Positions 1-10,069 are shown, counted from the first letter of the stretch. The stretch: 64,000 bases of DNA from Cyclobacterium sp. (GCF_014762705.1 NZ_JABURL010000050.1:101490-165489); one strand, 5' to 3'. Numbers and translations are program-made. The notes: generated by a model not told the origin, from the letters alone.

Positions 1-978
1 ACCATCATAACAGTTTATGTTGGCGGAATTCAGGTAATTGAAGGAGCCATAGGTTATGGTGTCATTGCGGAATTTATTTTATATGTGAATATGCTCACCT
101 GGCCGGTGACCTCTCTGGGTTGGGTAACCAGCATCGTGCAAAGAGCAGCCGCTTCTCAGGCCAGAATCAATGAGTTTATGGATCAGAAGAACGATATACT
201 CAGTTCAGAAAATTTATGTCTGGACATTAAAGGTGATATTGAAGTAGAAAACCTCTCTTTTGTCTATCCTGATTCAGGCATCAAAGCCCTGGATAAAGTA
301 AGCTTCAAAATTTCTGCTGGCCAGTCTCTTGCAATTATTGGTACCACAGGTTCGGGAAAATCTACGGTGGCCAATCTGCTCATGCGCATGTATGACGCTA
401 CTGAAGGCAAACTTTTGATTGATGGTCATGACATACGCGCTTTTGATATTGCCAACCTAAGAGAACAGATTGGCTATGTGCCGCAGGATGTTTTCCTTTT
501 TAGTGATACCATTACCAATAATATTGGGTTTGGCCTTGGCAAGGAACTGGATAGGGAAAGCATTGAGCAGGCAGCAAAAGATGCGGATGTTTACCAAAAC
601 ATCATCGAGTTTCCAAATGGCTTTGATACCCGCCTTGGAGAAAGGGGGATTACCTTATCAGGAGGGCAGAAACAAAGGGTTTCCATTGCCAGGGCGGTGG
701 CCAAATCCCCAAGAATATTGCTTTTGGATGATTGCCTTTCCGCTGTAGACACCAAAACGGAAAATGCCATATTGAATGCATTGGAAAAAATCATGAAAGG
801 CAGGACTTCCATTATCATTTCTCATCGGGTTTCTTCTGCCAAGCTGGCAGACCAGATCATTGTTTTGGATGATGGAAGGGTAGTGGAAAAGGGAAATCAT
901 GAGGAATTGATGCAAGCCAAAGGGACCTACGCAGAACTTTATGAGAAGCAAACCCAGCAGGCAGGAGAGGTGGAGTGA
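1..978 (+). CDS. ABC exporter, fused permease/ATPase, C-terminal part (partial)
   Basis: The reading frame is open from base 1, so the N-terminal transmembrane part lies outside the window. What remains is the end of the last membrane helix and a full nucleotide-binding domain. Walker A (GTTGSGKS) is near base 340, the Q-loop is around YVPQD, the signature LSGGQKQR is near base 655, followed by Walker B and an H-loop (IISHR). The family moves lipids, drugs or peptides out through the inner membrane; the substrate cannot be told. After Walker B the usual catalytic Glu is Asp (LLLDDCLSAVD). That is typical of the degenerate half of heterodimeric exporters (MdlA/YheI-like), so a partner subunit probably lies just upstream. 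Confidence 0.9.
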   Translation, partial: TIITVYVGGIQVIEGAIGYGVIAEFILYVNMLTWPVTSLGWVTSIVQRAAASQARINEFMDQKNDILSSENLCLDIKGDIEVENLSFVYPDSGIKALDKVSFKISAGQSLAIIGTTGSGKSTVANLLMRMYDATEGKLLIDGHDIRAFDIANLREQIGYVPQDVFLFSDTITNNIGFGLGKELDRESIEQAAKDADVYQNIIEFPNGFDTRLGERGITLSGGQKQRVSIARAVAKSPRILLLDDCLSAVDTKTENAILNALEKIMKGRTSIIISHRVSSAKLADQIIVLDDGRVVEKGNHEELMQAKGTYAELYEKQTQQAGEVE

Positions 979-1266
979 ATTATTTAGCAGGGATTACCTA
1001 TTGCCATCTCCTTCCGTATCAAATTGGGCAGCACAGATTTCGCAGATTGACACAGAAAGTATTGGTTAAATTAGTAATAAATTGCCAAAAACCCCTTTCC
1101 TGGGTATTTAATTAACAAAAGAAAGGTTGGAACGCTAAATAGAATTTTGGGGAAATCATGCACCATCTGTGGTGGAAGGAATTCAAAAGCCAAAATGATA
1201 TTAGGGCTTTAAAAGGTGCAACTTTTTGGAATTTCTTCCTGGCAGAATTTGAAATCAAGAAATATT

Positions 1267-2319
1267 TTATTGTAGTTTCATCAATGCTTGCAGCAGGAGA
1301 TTCAGGTCTTCCTTCTCATGCCAGGCTGAAAGTACAATCCTGTTTACAGGTTTGTCTTCCGGACCCGGATATGGAAAGGAAGACAAGATAAAACCCATAT
1401 GGTGCAATTGGTTTACCCATGCGGTATTCTCAAAGGTAATGACCGGATAATTTGGTGAAAATTTAAAGCTTTTCTGATCCGTAAGCTTACCCCACATAAA
1501 ATCCATATTGGTCAAAAGCTTCTTTCTTTGCTTCAAATACATGGACCTGCCTTGTAAAAAAGCATCCAGAAAGGCCGGTGCAGGTGGGGAGGAAGACCGG
1601 AAAACCGGATTATTTTTTGCATTTTCCATCAACAAGCCATCCCCCAAAATAATCCCTGCCGGTAAAGAAAGTGCTTTTCCCAGAGATCCGCAAACCGTTA
1701 GATTTACAGGCAGGTCTTTCCAACTGGCATAAGTGCCGAACAGATCCTCACCCAAAATCCCAAAGGCATGGCTATCATCCACAAGTAAAAAGTACCTGTT
1801 GGCAGGCGATAGTTTTTTGGTCCACTGGAAATCATGAACCTCCGGCTTCAGCGGGTTTACCGCATTGGAAAGCATCAAAATATTTTGCCCCATCAATTCC
1901 CTGGACTTTTGTATACAATGCCTGGTCCAGGCTGAAAAGGTATCGTTATAGGGCTTGAACCGGGTCGGTAATATGGCAGGATGCGTGTCCGGTGCCACCC
2001 AGGTCAGGTCTGTCTGCTTTTTTAAGGTTTCAAGGGCCAGTTGTCCTGCCATGTAGCCGCTGCTGAGCAATAAGGCTTTCGGTGCACCGGCATTTTTGGC
2101 AAATTCGGTTTCAAATTGCTCGTAAATGGGAAGCTGAACATTACTGGTTCTGCTGGATCCATGGTTGGGACCATGCTTTTTGATGCCTTCAATGAGCAGG
2201 TTTTTGAATTCCGGCAAAGCCCCAATTCCCAAATATGCCGTTCCGCTGAAATGCAGGTAGGTTTTTTCGTTAAATACGATTTCTCTACCCAGTTGCCGGG
2301 TCAAGTATTTGTGGCTCAT
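1267..2319 (-). CDS. PLP-dependent alpha-oxoamine synthase-like enzyme (BioF/KBL family)
   Basis: A 350-residue fold-type I PLP enzyme. DDSHAFGILG (about 181-190) matches the cofactor-contacting DDAHGxGxxG motif of 8-amino-7-oxononanoate synthase and 2-amino-3-ketobutyrate CoA ligase. GSLGKALS (about 211-218) holds the probable Schiff-base lysine K215. GSSRTSN (55-60) is also family-like. It is about 40 residues shorter than typical BioF or KBL, and the usual Gly after GKALG is Ser, so the acyl substrate is uncertain. It starts 11 nt after the stop of the dipeptide epimerase and is very likely co-transcribed with it. No other biotin gene is present in the window, so a biotin role is not supported. 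Confidence 0.8.
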   Translation of the reverse strand: MSHKYLTRQLGREIVFNEKTYLHFSGTAYLGIGALPEFKNLLIEGIKKHGPNHGSSRTSNVQLPIYEQFETEFAKNAGAPKALLLSSGYMAGQLALETLKKQTDLTWVAPDTHPAILPTRFKPYNDTFSAWTRHCIQKSRELMGQNILMLSNAVNPLKPEVHDFQWTKKLSPANRYFLLVDDSHAFGILGEDLFGTYASWKDLPVNLTVCGSLGKALSLPAGIILGDGLLMENAKNNPVFRSSSPPAPAFLDAFLQGRSMYLKQRKKLLTNMDFMWGKLTDQKSFKFSPNYPVITFENTAWVNQLHHMGFILSSFPYPGPEDKPVNRIVLSAWHEKEDLNLLLQALMKLQ

Positions 2320-2330
2320 AAGTAAGGCTA

Positions 2331-3344
2331 TTAAATCAGCAAGGCACCTGTTCCAGGCCTGTCCGGAAAGGTCACCCGTTCCGGAGTAATGGTCACTCCC
2401 TTTGCAATATCGCTGGCCAACAGCATGGCTCCGTCCATATCCACGTAATCAAGCATGCCCGCAATATGGGCAATGGCAGAAATCCCCACCGATGACTCTG
2501 TCATGCAGCCCACCATGGTCTTCATGCCCAGGGTTTTGGCTTCCTGAAGCATCCTCAAACCGGGGCTGATGCCTCCTGCTTTTACCAATTTTACATTGAT
2601 GCCATGAAAATGGCCATAACATTTCTTTACGTCCTCTTCTATGATACAACTTTCATCTGCAATCACAGGAAGGGCACTATTGGCATATACTTTTTTCATT
2701 CCCTGAAAATCATCCTTTGGCAATGGCTGTTCCATAAACTCTACATTAAGTGCTGCAAGCTCTTTGGAAAAGGCAATGGCCTGATCTGCCGTCCAGGCGC
2801 AATTGGCATCAATTCTGAAAACGGCATCGGTATGTTTTCTCAATGCCTTGACAATGTCAAGGTCATGGTCCGTTCCCAGTTTTATTTTATAAATCGGCCA
2901 ATCCAGCTCCTTCATTTTTTCGATCATTTTTGGGATGGGAGCTATGCCAATGGTGAAGTTGGTGAGCGGGATCTTATCAGGATTTAAATGAAGCAATTCG
3001 TATAATTTTTTGCCCTGTTTTTTCGCATACAGATCCCAGGCTGCCATGTCAAGGGCGCATTGGGCAAAGGGATTTCCTTTAAAATACGACTTGGTTTTGT
3101 CCCATAGCTCTTCCGGATGGATAGGCTCCAATTCAGCCAGCATCCCTGCGACGTCTCCCAAACATGCTTGCATGTTTTCCAGGCTGATGCCATAAAAGGG
3201 ATTCGTTGTGGACTCCCCAAGTCCATAAAGGCCATCTTTGTCTATCAATTTTACAATCAGGGTATCCTGAACATCCCGGCTTTGGTGGGCTATGGTAAAG
3301 GTATGTTTAAGAGGTAACTTATAGGGCAGTAATTCAAGTTTCAT
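2331..3344 (-). CDS. L-Ala-D/L-Glu (dipeptide) epimerase, enolase superfamily
   Basis: About 337 residues from the ATG at 3344; a 10-residue upstream extension has no family support. Enolase-superfamily acid/base and metal residues are all visible: KIK at 153-155, D179 (RIDAN), E205 (MEQPL), D230 (ADES) and K252 (NVKLVKAGG). The DMD at 302-304 is the DxD substrate-recognition motif of L-Ala-D/L-Glu epimerases. The family converts L-Ala-D-Glu from murein recycling into L-Ala-L-Glu for breakdown. It leads a two-gene unit with the downstream PLP enzyme and is divergent from an M14 peptidase. A -7 element lies about 30 bp upstream. Other dipeptide specificities are possible. Confidence 0.85.
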   Translation of the reverse strand: MKLELLPYKLPLKHTFTIAHQSRDVQDTLIVKLIDKDGLYGLGESTTNPFYGISLENMQACLGDVAGMLAELEPIHPEELWDKTKSYFKGNPFAQCALDMAAWDLYAKKQGKKLYELLHLNPDKIPLTNFTIGIAPIPKMIEKMKELDWPIYKIKLGTDHDLDIVKALRKHTDAVFRIDANCAWTADQAIAFSKELAALNVEFMEQPLPKDDFQGMKKVYANSALPVIADESCIIEEDVKKCYGHFHGINVKLVKAGGISPGLRMLQEAKTLGMKTMVGCMTESSVGISAIAHIAGMLDYVDMDGAMLLASDIAKGVTITPERVTFPDRPGTGALLI

Positions 3345-3371
3345 AAAAATAATATGGTGTTTTCTATGTCC

Positions 3372-3379
3372 CAAAGATA
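3372..3379 (-). promoter_or_regulatory. Bacteroidota -7 element for the epimerase operon
   Basis: The minus strand reads TATCTTTG, an exact match to the TAnnTTTG consensus, 27 nt before the chosen ATG. I see no clear TTTG -33 box at the expected distance. Confidence 0.45.
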
Positions 3380-3466
3380 GGCAAAGCCCATAAGCTTTTA
3401 ATTTCTTTCTTAAAAATCTAATCTAAAATAGCCATATTTACAGGAAAACCAACCTACAAGCAGGAA

Positions 3467-4939
3467 ATGACCACTTACTACCCATTCCGATTGCTGCTAT
3501 TGATTTGTTTGATTCTTTTTCAGGCTTGCCGGGAGCCTCAAAATACAGACTTGCTGGAAACCGCCGATTTGGCAGAGGCCTATGCAGGGTTTCAGGAAAA
3601 TAGCATTACCGAACGAAGGTTTGGATACGATAAAATAGCCCCATTGATCAACAACCGTAGCTCTGTCTTTGAAAATCAGGTGTTGGGATATTCCGTAGAG
3701 GGAAGGCCTATTCATTCCCTGACATTTGGAGAAGGGCAAGTAAAGGTATTGCTTTGGTCCCAGATGCATGGCAATGAAAGCACGGCCACAATGGCATTAT
3801 TTGATCTTTTTAATTTTTTGGAGGGATCATCAGCTGATAAATTTGCCGATTTGCGTTCCACCATACGGGAAAATTTATTGCTGCGGTTCATCCCCATGGT
3901 CAACCCTGACGGTGCAGAAAGATTTCAGAGAAGGAATGTGCAGGACATTGATCTCAATAGGGATGCAATCAGGCAAAGCAGCCCGGAAGGCATCATTCTG
4001 AAAGAAGCAAGAGATGAGTTTGAACCTGAGTTTGGGTTTAACCTGCATGACCAAAATGTGTATTACAACGCTCAGGGAACTGCTCAGCCTGCCACAATTT
4101 CCGTATTGGCTCCGGCCTATAATGAAGCCAGGGAAATCAATCCAGTCAGAAGCAGGGCCATGAAGCTGATTGCAGGAATGAACAGGGTGCTACAGGAGGA
4201 GGTCCCCGGGCATGTAGGTAAATACAACGACACTTTTGAACCCCGGGCATTTGGAGATAATTTTCAAAAGTGGGGGACCAGCACCATTTTGATAGAGTCG
4301 GGAGGGTATCCGGATGATCCGGAAAAGCAATATATCAGGAAGCTCAATTTCATGATTATTCTCAATGCCTTGTATGAAATTGCAAGCGGTAGATATGAAA
4401 ACTTTAATGAGGATGATTATTTCGCTATTCCTGATAATGATTCCAAATTGATGGATCTCCTGATAAAAAATGTAGGCACGGAAACCAATGACTACAGCTA
4501 CCGGGCTGATATTGGTATCCGGAGATCTGACCTGTACCAGGAAGGCATCCGTTATACCAGGGGCAATGTTTCGGATTGGGGTGATCTGTCGGTTTATTAT
4601 GGCTATCAGGAACTGGATGCTGAAGGGATGGTACTGAGCCCCGGTAAAGTTTGGAATGAAGAAATTGCTTTGGAAGATTTGACAGATAGCCTGGCCTGGG
4701 GTATGCTCAAAAATGGGTATTTGGCTGTAAAAACCCAAGAAGCCGACAAAGGGAAGATTCATGAATGGCCACTTCTTTTATATTCAGGTGACATGAAGCC
4801 AGCCATGAAGGCGGGATTAGACAACAGCCCTGATTTTTACCTGGTAAAGGACGGAAAATTGCGGTATGCGGTGGTTAATGGGTTTTTGATTGATCTGGAA
4901 AAGCAAGCATCGACTCCTTTTTTGCAAAAGGTACGGTAA
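3467..4939 (+). CDS. M14-family zinc carboxypeptidase, lipoprotein
   Basis: A 490-residue predicted lipoprotein with a short hydrophobic signal and lipobox FQAC (C21). Zinc ligands fit M14 carboxypeptidases: H101 and E104 in MHGNES, H194 in FNLHDQN. The catalytic Glu is probably E277 in ILIESGGYP. NPDGAERF (about 146-153) and DIDLNRD (about 160-166) are the usual substrate-contacting segments. The product should be tethered to a membrane facing the periplasm or surface and trim C-terminal residues from peptides. The region after about 310 is a C-terminal extension I cannot assign. It is divergent from the epimerase, and a link to peptidoglycan-peptide use is plausible but unproven. Confidence 0.85.
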   Translation: MTTYYPFRLLLLICLILFQACREPQNTDLLETADLAEAYAGFQENSITERRFGYDKIAPLINNRSSVFENQVLGYSVEGRPIHSLTFGEGQVKVLLWSQMHGNESTATMALFDLFNFLEGSSADKFADLRSTIRENLLLRFIPMVNPDGAERFQRRNVQDIDLNRDAIRQSSPEGIILKEARDEFEPEFGFNLHDQNVYYNAQGTAQPATISVLAPAYNEAREINPVRSRAMKLIAGMNRVLQEEVPGHVGKYNDTFEPRAFGDNFQKWGTSTILIESGGYPDDPEKQYIRKLNFMIILNALYEIASGRYENFNEDDYFAIPDNDSKLMDLLIKNVGTETNDYSYRADIGIRRSDLYQEGIRYTRGNVSDWGDLSVYYGYQELDAEGMVLSPGKVWNEEIALEDLTDSLAWGMLKNGYLAVKTQEADKGKIHEWPLLLYSGDMKPAMKAGLDNSPDFYLVKDGKLRYAVVNGFLIDLEKQASTPFLQKVR

Positions 4940-5074
4940 AACCAAACCACCTTAAAACAGAAAAATCATCCTGGTTTCACACTGCTATTTTCAGGTATGA
5001 ATGCCTATTTATTGTAATTGTACAGAAAAATGGTTAAAATCGAATTTGTTTTTATTTAAACCTTAGATAACCCT

Positions 5075-5806
5075 ATGCAAAATAAATCGACTACTGAGGA
5101 AATCAGAAAAAGATTCGATCGGGATGTGGAACGTTTTTCTAACCTGGATACCGGGCAGGAGGCCACTATGGATGCCCCCCTTTCCATGGAGCTGATTGCC
5201 AATGCGGTGGTGGTTTCCAGTCCACAAGCTAAGACTTTATTGGATATTGGCTCCGGAGCAGGAAATCTTTCCTTAAAAATATTACAATACCTCCCACAAA
5301 TAGATTGTGATTTGCTTGATCTGAGCAAACCCATGTTGGTAAAAGCCCAGGATCGGGTTTCCTGGGCGACTACCGGGAAGGTAAATACCATTCAGGCAGA
5401 TATCAGGGATGCTGAATTGACTGCCAATAAATATGATGTTATTGTGGCTGCTGCCGTATTGCATCACCTGAGGAATGAGCAGGACTGGGAGGATGTTTTT
5501 AGAAAAATTTTCGAGCTTTTGGCACCGGGTGGATCGTTTTGGGTTTCTGATTTGGTGGCGCATGATGATCCAAAAGTTCAGGAAATGATGTGGAACAGGT
5601 ATGCCCGTTACCTGGAGAGCATTGGAGGCCTCAAATACAGAAAGAAAGTATTCGATTATATTGAAAAGGAAGACAGCCCCCGTTCAATGACCTTTCAGCT
5701 CAGGCTGATGGAGAAGGTAGGTTTTACCCAATTGGATGTCTTGCATAAGAATTGTTGTTTTGCTGCTTTCGGGGGTAAAAAGCCATTGGCAGACCTTTCT
5801 GAATAA
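5075..5806 (+). CDS. Class I SAM-dependent methyltransferase
   Basis: A 243-residue soluble protein with the SAM-binding motif LLDIGSGAG at about 55-63, an acidic residue after the second strand (LLDLSKPM), and a post-motif region AAVLHHL at about 126-132. This is the Rossmann-type layout of small-molecule methyltransferases. The substrate is not evident. The gene ends 4 nt before the convergent radA stop, so the two share their 3' region with no room for a separate terminator. Upstream of it is an AT-rich 130-bp gap. Confidence 0.85.
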   Translation: MQNKSTTEEIRKRFDRDVERFSNLDTGQEATMDAPLSMELIANAVVVSSPQAKTLLDIGSGAGNLSLKILQYLPQIDCDLLDLSKPMLVKAQDRVSWATTGKVNTIQADIRDAELTANKYDVIVAAAVLHHLRNEQDWEDVFRKIFELLAPGGSFWVSDLVAHDDPKVQEMMWNRYARYLESIGGLKYRKKVFDYIEKEDSPRSMTFQLRLMEKVGFTQLDVLHKNCCFAAFGGKKPLADLSE

Positions 5807-5810
5807 GGAC

Positions 5811-7187
5811 TTATAAAAACAGGTGGCGGTACATTTCTTCCAATTTTCCAACAGGTAAAATTTCAATAGCAAATTTTCGCGGGCCCAGTCCTTTGATGGC
5901 ATACTTGGACAAAATGATCCTTTTGAATCCCATTTTCGCGGCTTCGGCTATGCGGCTTTCAATGCGGTTTACAGCCCTGATTTCTCCTCCAAGGCCGATT
6001 TCCCCCGCAAAACAAGTGCCCGGATCGATAGGACTGTCTTCATGGGAGGAAATGATAGAGGCGCAGACAGAAAGGTCTAATCCCGGATCATCTACCCTCA
6101 GCCCACCGGCTACGTTGAGGAAAACATCTTGTTGCCCCAAGCGCATTCCCCCTCTTTTTTCCAGGACTGCGAGCAGCATGTTGAGTCTTTTGGCATCATG
6201 TCCGGTGCTGCTTCTCTGAGGGGTTCCATAAGTAGCAGGGCTGACGAGAGACTGGATTTCTATCAAAAGAGGGCGGTTACCTTCTAGCATGGCCCCTATG
6301 GCCACCCCGTTGAGCTGCTCTTGCCGCTGGGTCAGCAGAATTTCAGATGGATTGTTTACCGCCTTCAGGCCATCGGCATGCATTTCGTAGATGCCAAGTT
6401 CATTGGTGGAGCCAAAGCGATTTTTGGAGGTTCGCAGAATACGGTAACTCAGGTGCCGGTCACCTTCAAATTGTAATACCGTGTCCACCATGTGCTCGAG
6501 GATCTTTGGCCCTGCGATGGAGCCATCCTTGGTGATATGACCGATAAGAAAAACTGGAGTACCTGTTTGCTTGGCAAATTTCATCAATTCAGCCGTGCAT
6601 TCCCGGACCTGGCTGACTGAGCCGGCAGCTGAAGCCACATACTGGCTGTGGAGGGTCTGGATGGAGTCTATGACCAGTAATTCGGGCTTTAACAATTCTA
6701 TCTGTTGGAAAATCTGTTGGGTATTGGTTTCTGAAAGTACATAGCATTGGTCAGATTGGTATTTCATGCGCTCACTGCGCATTTTAATCTGATTTTCACT
6801 TTCTTCTCCGGAAACGTAAAGGATTTTTGTCTGGCCAAGCATCAGGGCGATCTGAAGCATTAAAGTGGATTTCCCTATTCCCGGTTCCCCGCCTATTAAT
6901 ACAAGGGATCCGGGCACGATACCCCCTCCCAAAACCCTGTCCAATTCCTCATCCCTTGTCACCAGCCTGGATTGTTCCTTATAGTTGATTTCTTTCAACT
7001 TTTTTGGCTTATTGGCTTTTTTGGGGTCTGAGTTGCCGGACTTCCAGGCACCCCTTTGGCCATCTTCTTTCTGGACCACTTCCTCTACATAGGTGTTCCA
7101 TTCCCCACAGGAAGGACATTTTCCTACCCATTTGGCACTTTCCACCCCACAGTTTTGACAGAAATAAGCAGTTTTAATTTTGGCCAT
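5811..7187 (-). CDS. radA: DNA repair protein RadA
   Basis: 458 residues, the normal family length. An N-terminal C4 zinc finger (C10, C13, C24, C27) is followed by a RecA-like ATPase with Walker A GEPGIGKS (about 100-107), Walker B LLVIDSIQT (about 170-178) and the RadA-specific KNRFG motif (255-259). The C-terminal third is the Lon-like domain. RadA is a hexameric helicase that promotes branch migration during recombination and repair. It lies 71 bp downstream of polA on the same strand, so co-transcription is possible. Confidence 0.97.
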   Translation of the reverse strand: MAKIKTAYFCQNCGVESAKWVGKCPSCGEWNTYVEEVVQKEDGQRGAWKSGNSDPKKANKPKKLKEINYKEQSRLVTRDEELDRVLGGGIVPGSLVLIGGEPGIGKSTLMLQIALMLGQTKILYVSGEESENQIKMRSERMKYQSDQCYVLSETNTQQIFQQIELLKPELLVIDSIQTLHSQYVASAAGSVSQVRECTAELMKFAKQTGTPVFLIGHITKDGSIAGPKILEHMVDTVLQFEGDRHLSYRILRTSKNRFGSTNELGIYEMHADGLKAVNNPSEILLTQRQEQLNGVAIGAMLEGNRPLLIEIQSLVSPATYGTPQRSSTGHDAKRLNMLLAVLEKRGGMRLGQQDVFLNVAGGLRVDDPGLDLSVCASIISSHEDSPIDPGTCFAGEIGLGGEIRAVNRIESRIAEAAKMGFKRIILSKYAIKGLGPRKFAIEILPVGKLEEMYRHLFL

Positions 7188-7258
7188 GATAAATATTAGA
7201 TGCTTTGGTACGGAATGTAACTATTAATCGGGGTTTGGTTTTGTCTGGATCAAAAATC

Positions 7259-10069
7259 TCAATGGGCTTCCAGCCAATCTTTGCCCATGCCTATCTCCAC
7301 CTCCAGCGGTACCGCTATTTTGATTGCATCGGCCATGAGTTTCGGGATTTCCTGTTTTAACAATTCCGTTTCTTCCTTGTGGGCATCAAATACCAGTTCA
7401 TCGTGTACCTGCAATATCATTTTGGATTTGAGCTTGTTTTGAAGCATCCATTCGTGAACATGTATCATGGCCACTTTGATCATGTCGGCTGCTGAACCCT
7501 GAATAGGCGCATTGATGGCATTTCTTTCTGCGAATCCCCTCATGGTAGCATTCCGGCTGTTGATGTCCCGTAAGTAGCGTCTTCTTCCCAAAATGGTTTC
7601 CACATATTCATTCTTCCGGGCTTTTTCTATGCTTTCATCCATATAGGCTTTTACAGAGGGGAATTCTTTGAAATATGCATCGATGATGTCTTTGGCTTCC
7701 CCCCTGGGGATTTTCAATCTTTGGGATAGCCCGAAAGCAGAAATACCATAGATGATCCCAAAATTGGCCGTCTTGGCTTTTCGGCGCATATCCCCTGTCA
7801 CTTCCGCCAAAGGAACCTGGAAAATTTTTGCGGCCGTGGTGGCATGAATGTCTCTGCCGTTTTTAAAGGCTTCTATCATGGAAGTATCCTGAGAGAATGC
7901 GGCCATGATGCGCAGTTCTATCTGGCTGTAATCTGCTGCAAGAATTACATGGTTTGCGTCCCTGGGAACAAAGGCCTTTCTTATTTCCCTTCCCCTTTCG
8001 GTTCGGATTGGAATGTTCTGCAGGTTGGGATTGATGGAGGAGAGCCTGCCTGTGGCAGCTACGAATTGATTGTAGGTGGTATGGATCCGGCCGGTTTTTG
8101 GATTGATCAGGCTGGGAAGGGCATCCACATAGGTGGATTTGAGCTTGACCATTTGCCTGAAATCCAGGATGGCCTGGGCTATCTCGTGTTCTACGGCAAG
8201 CTTGCTCAGAACTTCTTCTCCGGTAGCATATTGCCCCGTTTTTGTTTTCTTTGCCTTGGGGTCCAGTTGGAGTTTGTTAAAAAGGATCTCGCCCAGCTGC
8301 TTGGGGGAGCTGAGGTTAAACCGTTCTCCCGCCAGTTCGTAAACCTTTTTTTCTATTTCCCGGCTTTCTGTTTCCAGTTCTTTGGACATCTCTGCCAAAC
8401 TATCCGTATCGATCCTGACACCCTCAAATTCCATGGCTGCCAACACTTCAATTAATGGACTTTCTACTTCATGAAGTAAATGATCGAGTTTGTTCTCCTT
8501 AATGATGGGATCCAGGGATTTTTTCAACAAGAGGGTAATATCCGCATCTTCTGCGGCATAATCTACTACTTCATCCGGATCCACATCCTTCATGTTGCCC
8601 TGGTTTTTACCTTTTTTACCAATGAGGGTCTCTATGGATACGGGCTTATAATTGAGGTACTGCTCGGCCATCCAATCCATGGAATGTTTGCCTTCCGGTT
8701 CGATCAGGTAATGGGCCAGCATGGTATCATAAAGCTTTCCCTTCACTTCCATGCCATAATTCATCAAGACCAGGATATCGTATTTGATGTTTTGACCTAT
8801 TTTCAGGATTTCAACGGATTCAAAAACCGGCTTTAACAGGGATAACAGATTTTTTGCAGCCTTCATCTCTCCCGGAAAGGGGATGTAGTAGGCTTCACCG
8901 GGGAGGTAGGCAAAGGAAATCCCCACCAATTCAGCCTCATTGGGATTAATGGAGGTAGTTTCCGTATCGAAACAAATCTCTTTTTGCATCAGTAAGTAGC
9001 TTACCAAATTTTTAATGGCCTGCTCTCCGGATACCTTGTGGTAATCATGGTCCCGGGTAAAAAGGCTGCCCAGACTGTTTGTGGCTGGAATAGGGGGTTC
9101 CGGTGTTGCAATTTCATTGCTTTCTGCAGTATCCTGTCCGGTAAATAAACCCAATTGCTCATCCACTTTCAATGCCGGCTTTTTGAGGGCTTCTCCAAAA
9201 ACCCTCTTGGTCAATGTCCTGAATTCCAGCTCAGCAAAAAGTGCTTTCAGTTTTTCTTCATGGGGAGGATCCCGTGTCAGGGATTTCTCATCAAATTCAA
9301 TGGGGACATCCTGCATGATCGTGGCCAGCTCCTTGGATAAAATGCCTTGTTGGGCATAATTTTCCACATTTTCCTTTTGCTTGCCCTTCAGCTGATCGGT
9401 GTTCTTTACCAGTTCCTCAACTGAGCCATATTCTTTCAAAAGTTTAACGGCGGTTTTGGCACCAATTCCGGGTATTCCTGGGATATTGTCCACAGCATCT
9501 CCCATGAGGCCCAGTATATCCCTTACCTGATCCACATTTTCGATGTCCCATTTTTCACATATCTCTTTCGGGCCCATAATATCCACCGCATTACCCATAA
9601 AAGCCGGTTTATACAGGTAAATGTGGTCTTCCACCAACTGTCCGTAGTCCTTATCCGGAGTCATCATGTACACGGTAAAACTGGTTCTCTCCGCTTTTTT
9701 GGCCAATGTGCCAATGATATCATCGGCTTCGTAACCATCAAGCTCAAGGGTGGGAATGTTAAACGCCTGCACAATTTGTTTGACCCAGGGAATGCCGACC
9801 TCAATGTCTTCAGGTTGTTCCTGCCTGTTGGCCTTATAGGCTTCAAACTGTTTGTGGCGAAAAGTGGGGGCCTTGGTGTCGAATACCACGGCGATGTGTG
9901 TGGGGTTTTCCTTTTCCAGAACCTCCAGCAATGTATTGGTAAATCCCAGCATGACTCCCGTGTTGAGCCCTTTGCTGTTGATTCTGGGGTTTTTGCTGAA
10001 GGCAAAATGAGCCCTGTATATCAGGGCCATTGCGTCCAGAAGAAAAAGTTTTTTACTGCCTTTAGCCAT
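7259..10069 (-). CDS. polA: DNA polymerase I
   Basis: 936 residues with three domains in the usual order. The 5'-3' flap nuclease occupies about 1-295, with acidic metal ligands such as YEADD at 113-117 and GDAVDNIPG. A 3'-5' exonuclease starts around 345 and looks active: FDTETTSINP near 367-376, later a KYD and an EDAD motif. The family-A polymerase domain follows, with DYSQIELR (motif A), RRKAKTANFGIIYG (motif B) and QVHDELVFD (motif C). It fills gaps in repair and removes Okazaki primers. The first ATG gives the expected MAKGSKKLFLLDA start. Upstream lies a 422-bp gap. Confidence 0.98.
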   Translation of the reverse strand: MAKGSKKLFLLDAMALIYRAHFAFSKNPRINSKGLNTGVMLGFTNTLLEVLEKENPTHIAVVFDTKAPTFRHKQFEAYKANRQEQPEDIEVGIPWVKQIVQAFNIPTLELDGYEADDIIGTLAKKAERTSFTVYMMTPDKDYGQLVEDHIYLYKPAFMGNAVDIMGPKEICEKWDIENVDQVRDILGLMGDAVDNIPGIPGIGAKTAVKLLKEYGSVEELVKNTDQLKGKQKENVENYAQQGILSKELATIMQDVPIEFDEKSLTRDPPHEEKLKALFAELEFRTLTKRVFGEALKKPALKVDEQLGLFTGQDTAESNEIATPEPPIPATNSLGSLFTRDHDYHKVSGEQAIKNLVSYLLMQKEICFDTETTSINPNEAELVGISFAYLPGEAYYIPFPGEMKAAKNLLSLLKPVFESVEILKIGQNIKYDILVLMNYGMEVKGKLYDTMLAHYLIEPEGKHSMDWMAEQYLNYKPVSIETLIGKKGKNQGNMKDVDPDEVVDYAAEDADITLLLKKSLDPIIKENKLDHLLHEVESPLIEVLAAMEFEGVRIDTDSLAEMSKELETESREIEKKVYELAGERFNLSSPKQLGEILFNKLQLDPKAKKTKTGQYATGEEVLSKLAVEHEIAQAILDFRQMVKLKSTYVDALPSLINPKTGRIHTTYNQFVAATGRLSSINPNLQNIPIRTERGREIRKAFVPRDANHVILAADYSQIELRIMAAFSQDTSMIEAFKNGRDIHATTAAKIFQVPLAEVTGDMRRKAKTANFGIIYGISAFGLSQRLKIPRGEAKDIIDAYFKEFPSVKAYMDESIEKARKNEYVETILGRRRYLRDINSRNATMRGFAERNAINAPIQGSAADMIKVAMIHVHEWMLQNKLKSKMILQVHDELVFDAHKEETELLKQEIPKLMADAIKIAVPLEVEIGMGKDWLEAH

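Noticed and set aside
1158..1391. 77-residue plus-strand open frame
   Set aside because: Runs into the minus-strand PLP enzyme gene; no family features or start context.
1267..2319. Biotin synthesis gene bioF
   Set aside because: Shorter than BioF, altered lysine loop, and no other bio gene in the window; kept as a family-level call.
4190..4762. 190-residue minus-strand open frame
   Set aside because: Antisense to the M14 carboxypeptidase, whose motifs are all on the plus strand.
7844..8455. 203-residue plus-strand open frame
   Set aside because: Antisense to polA; polA has complete motifs across this span.
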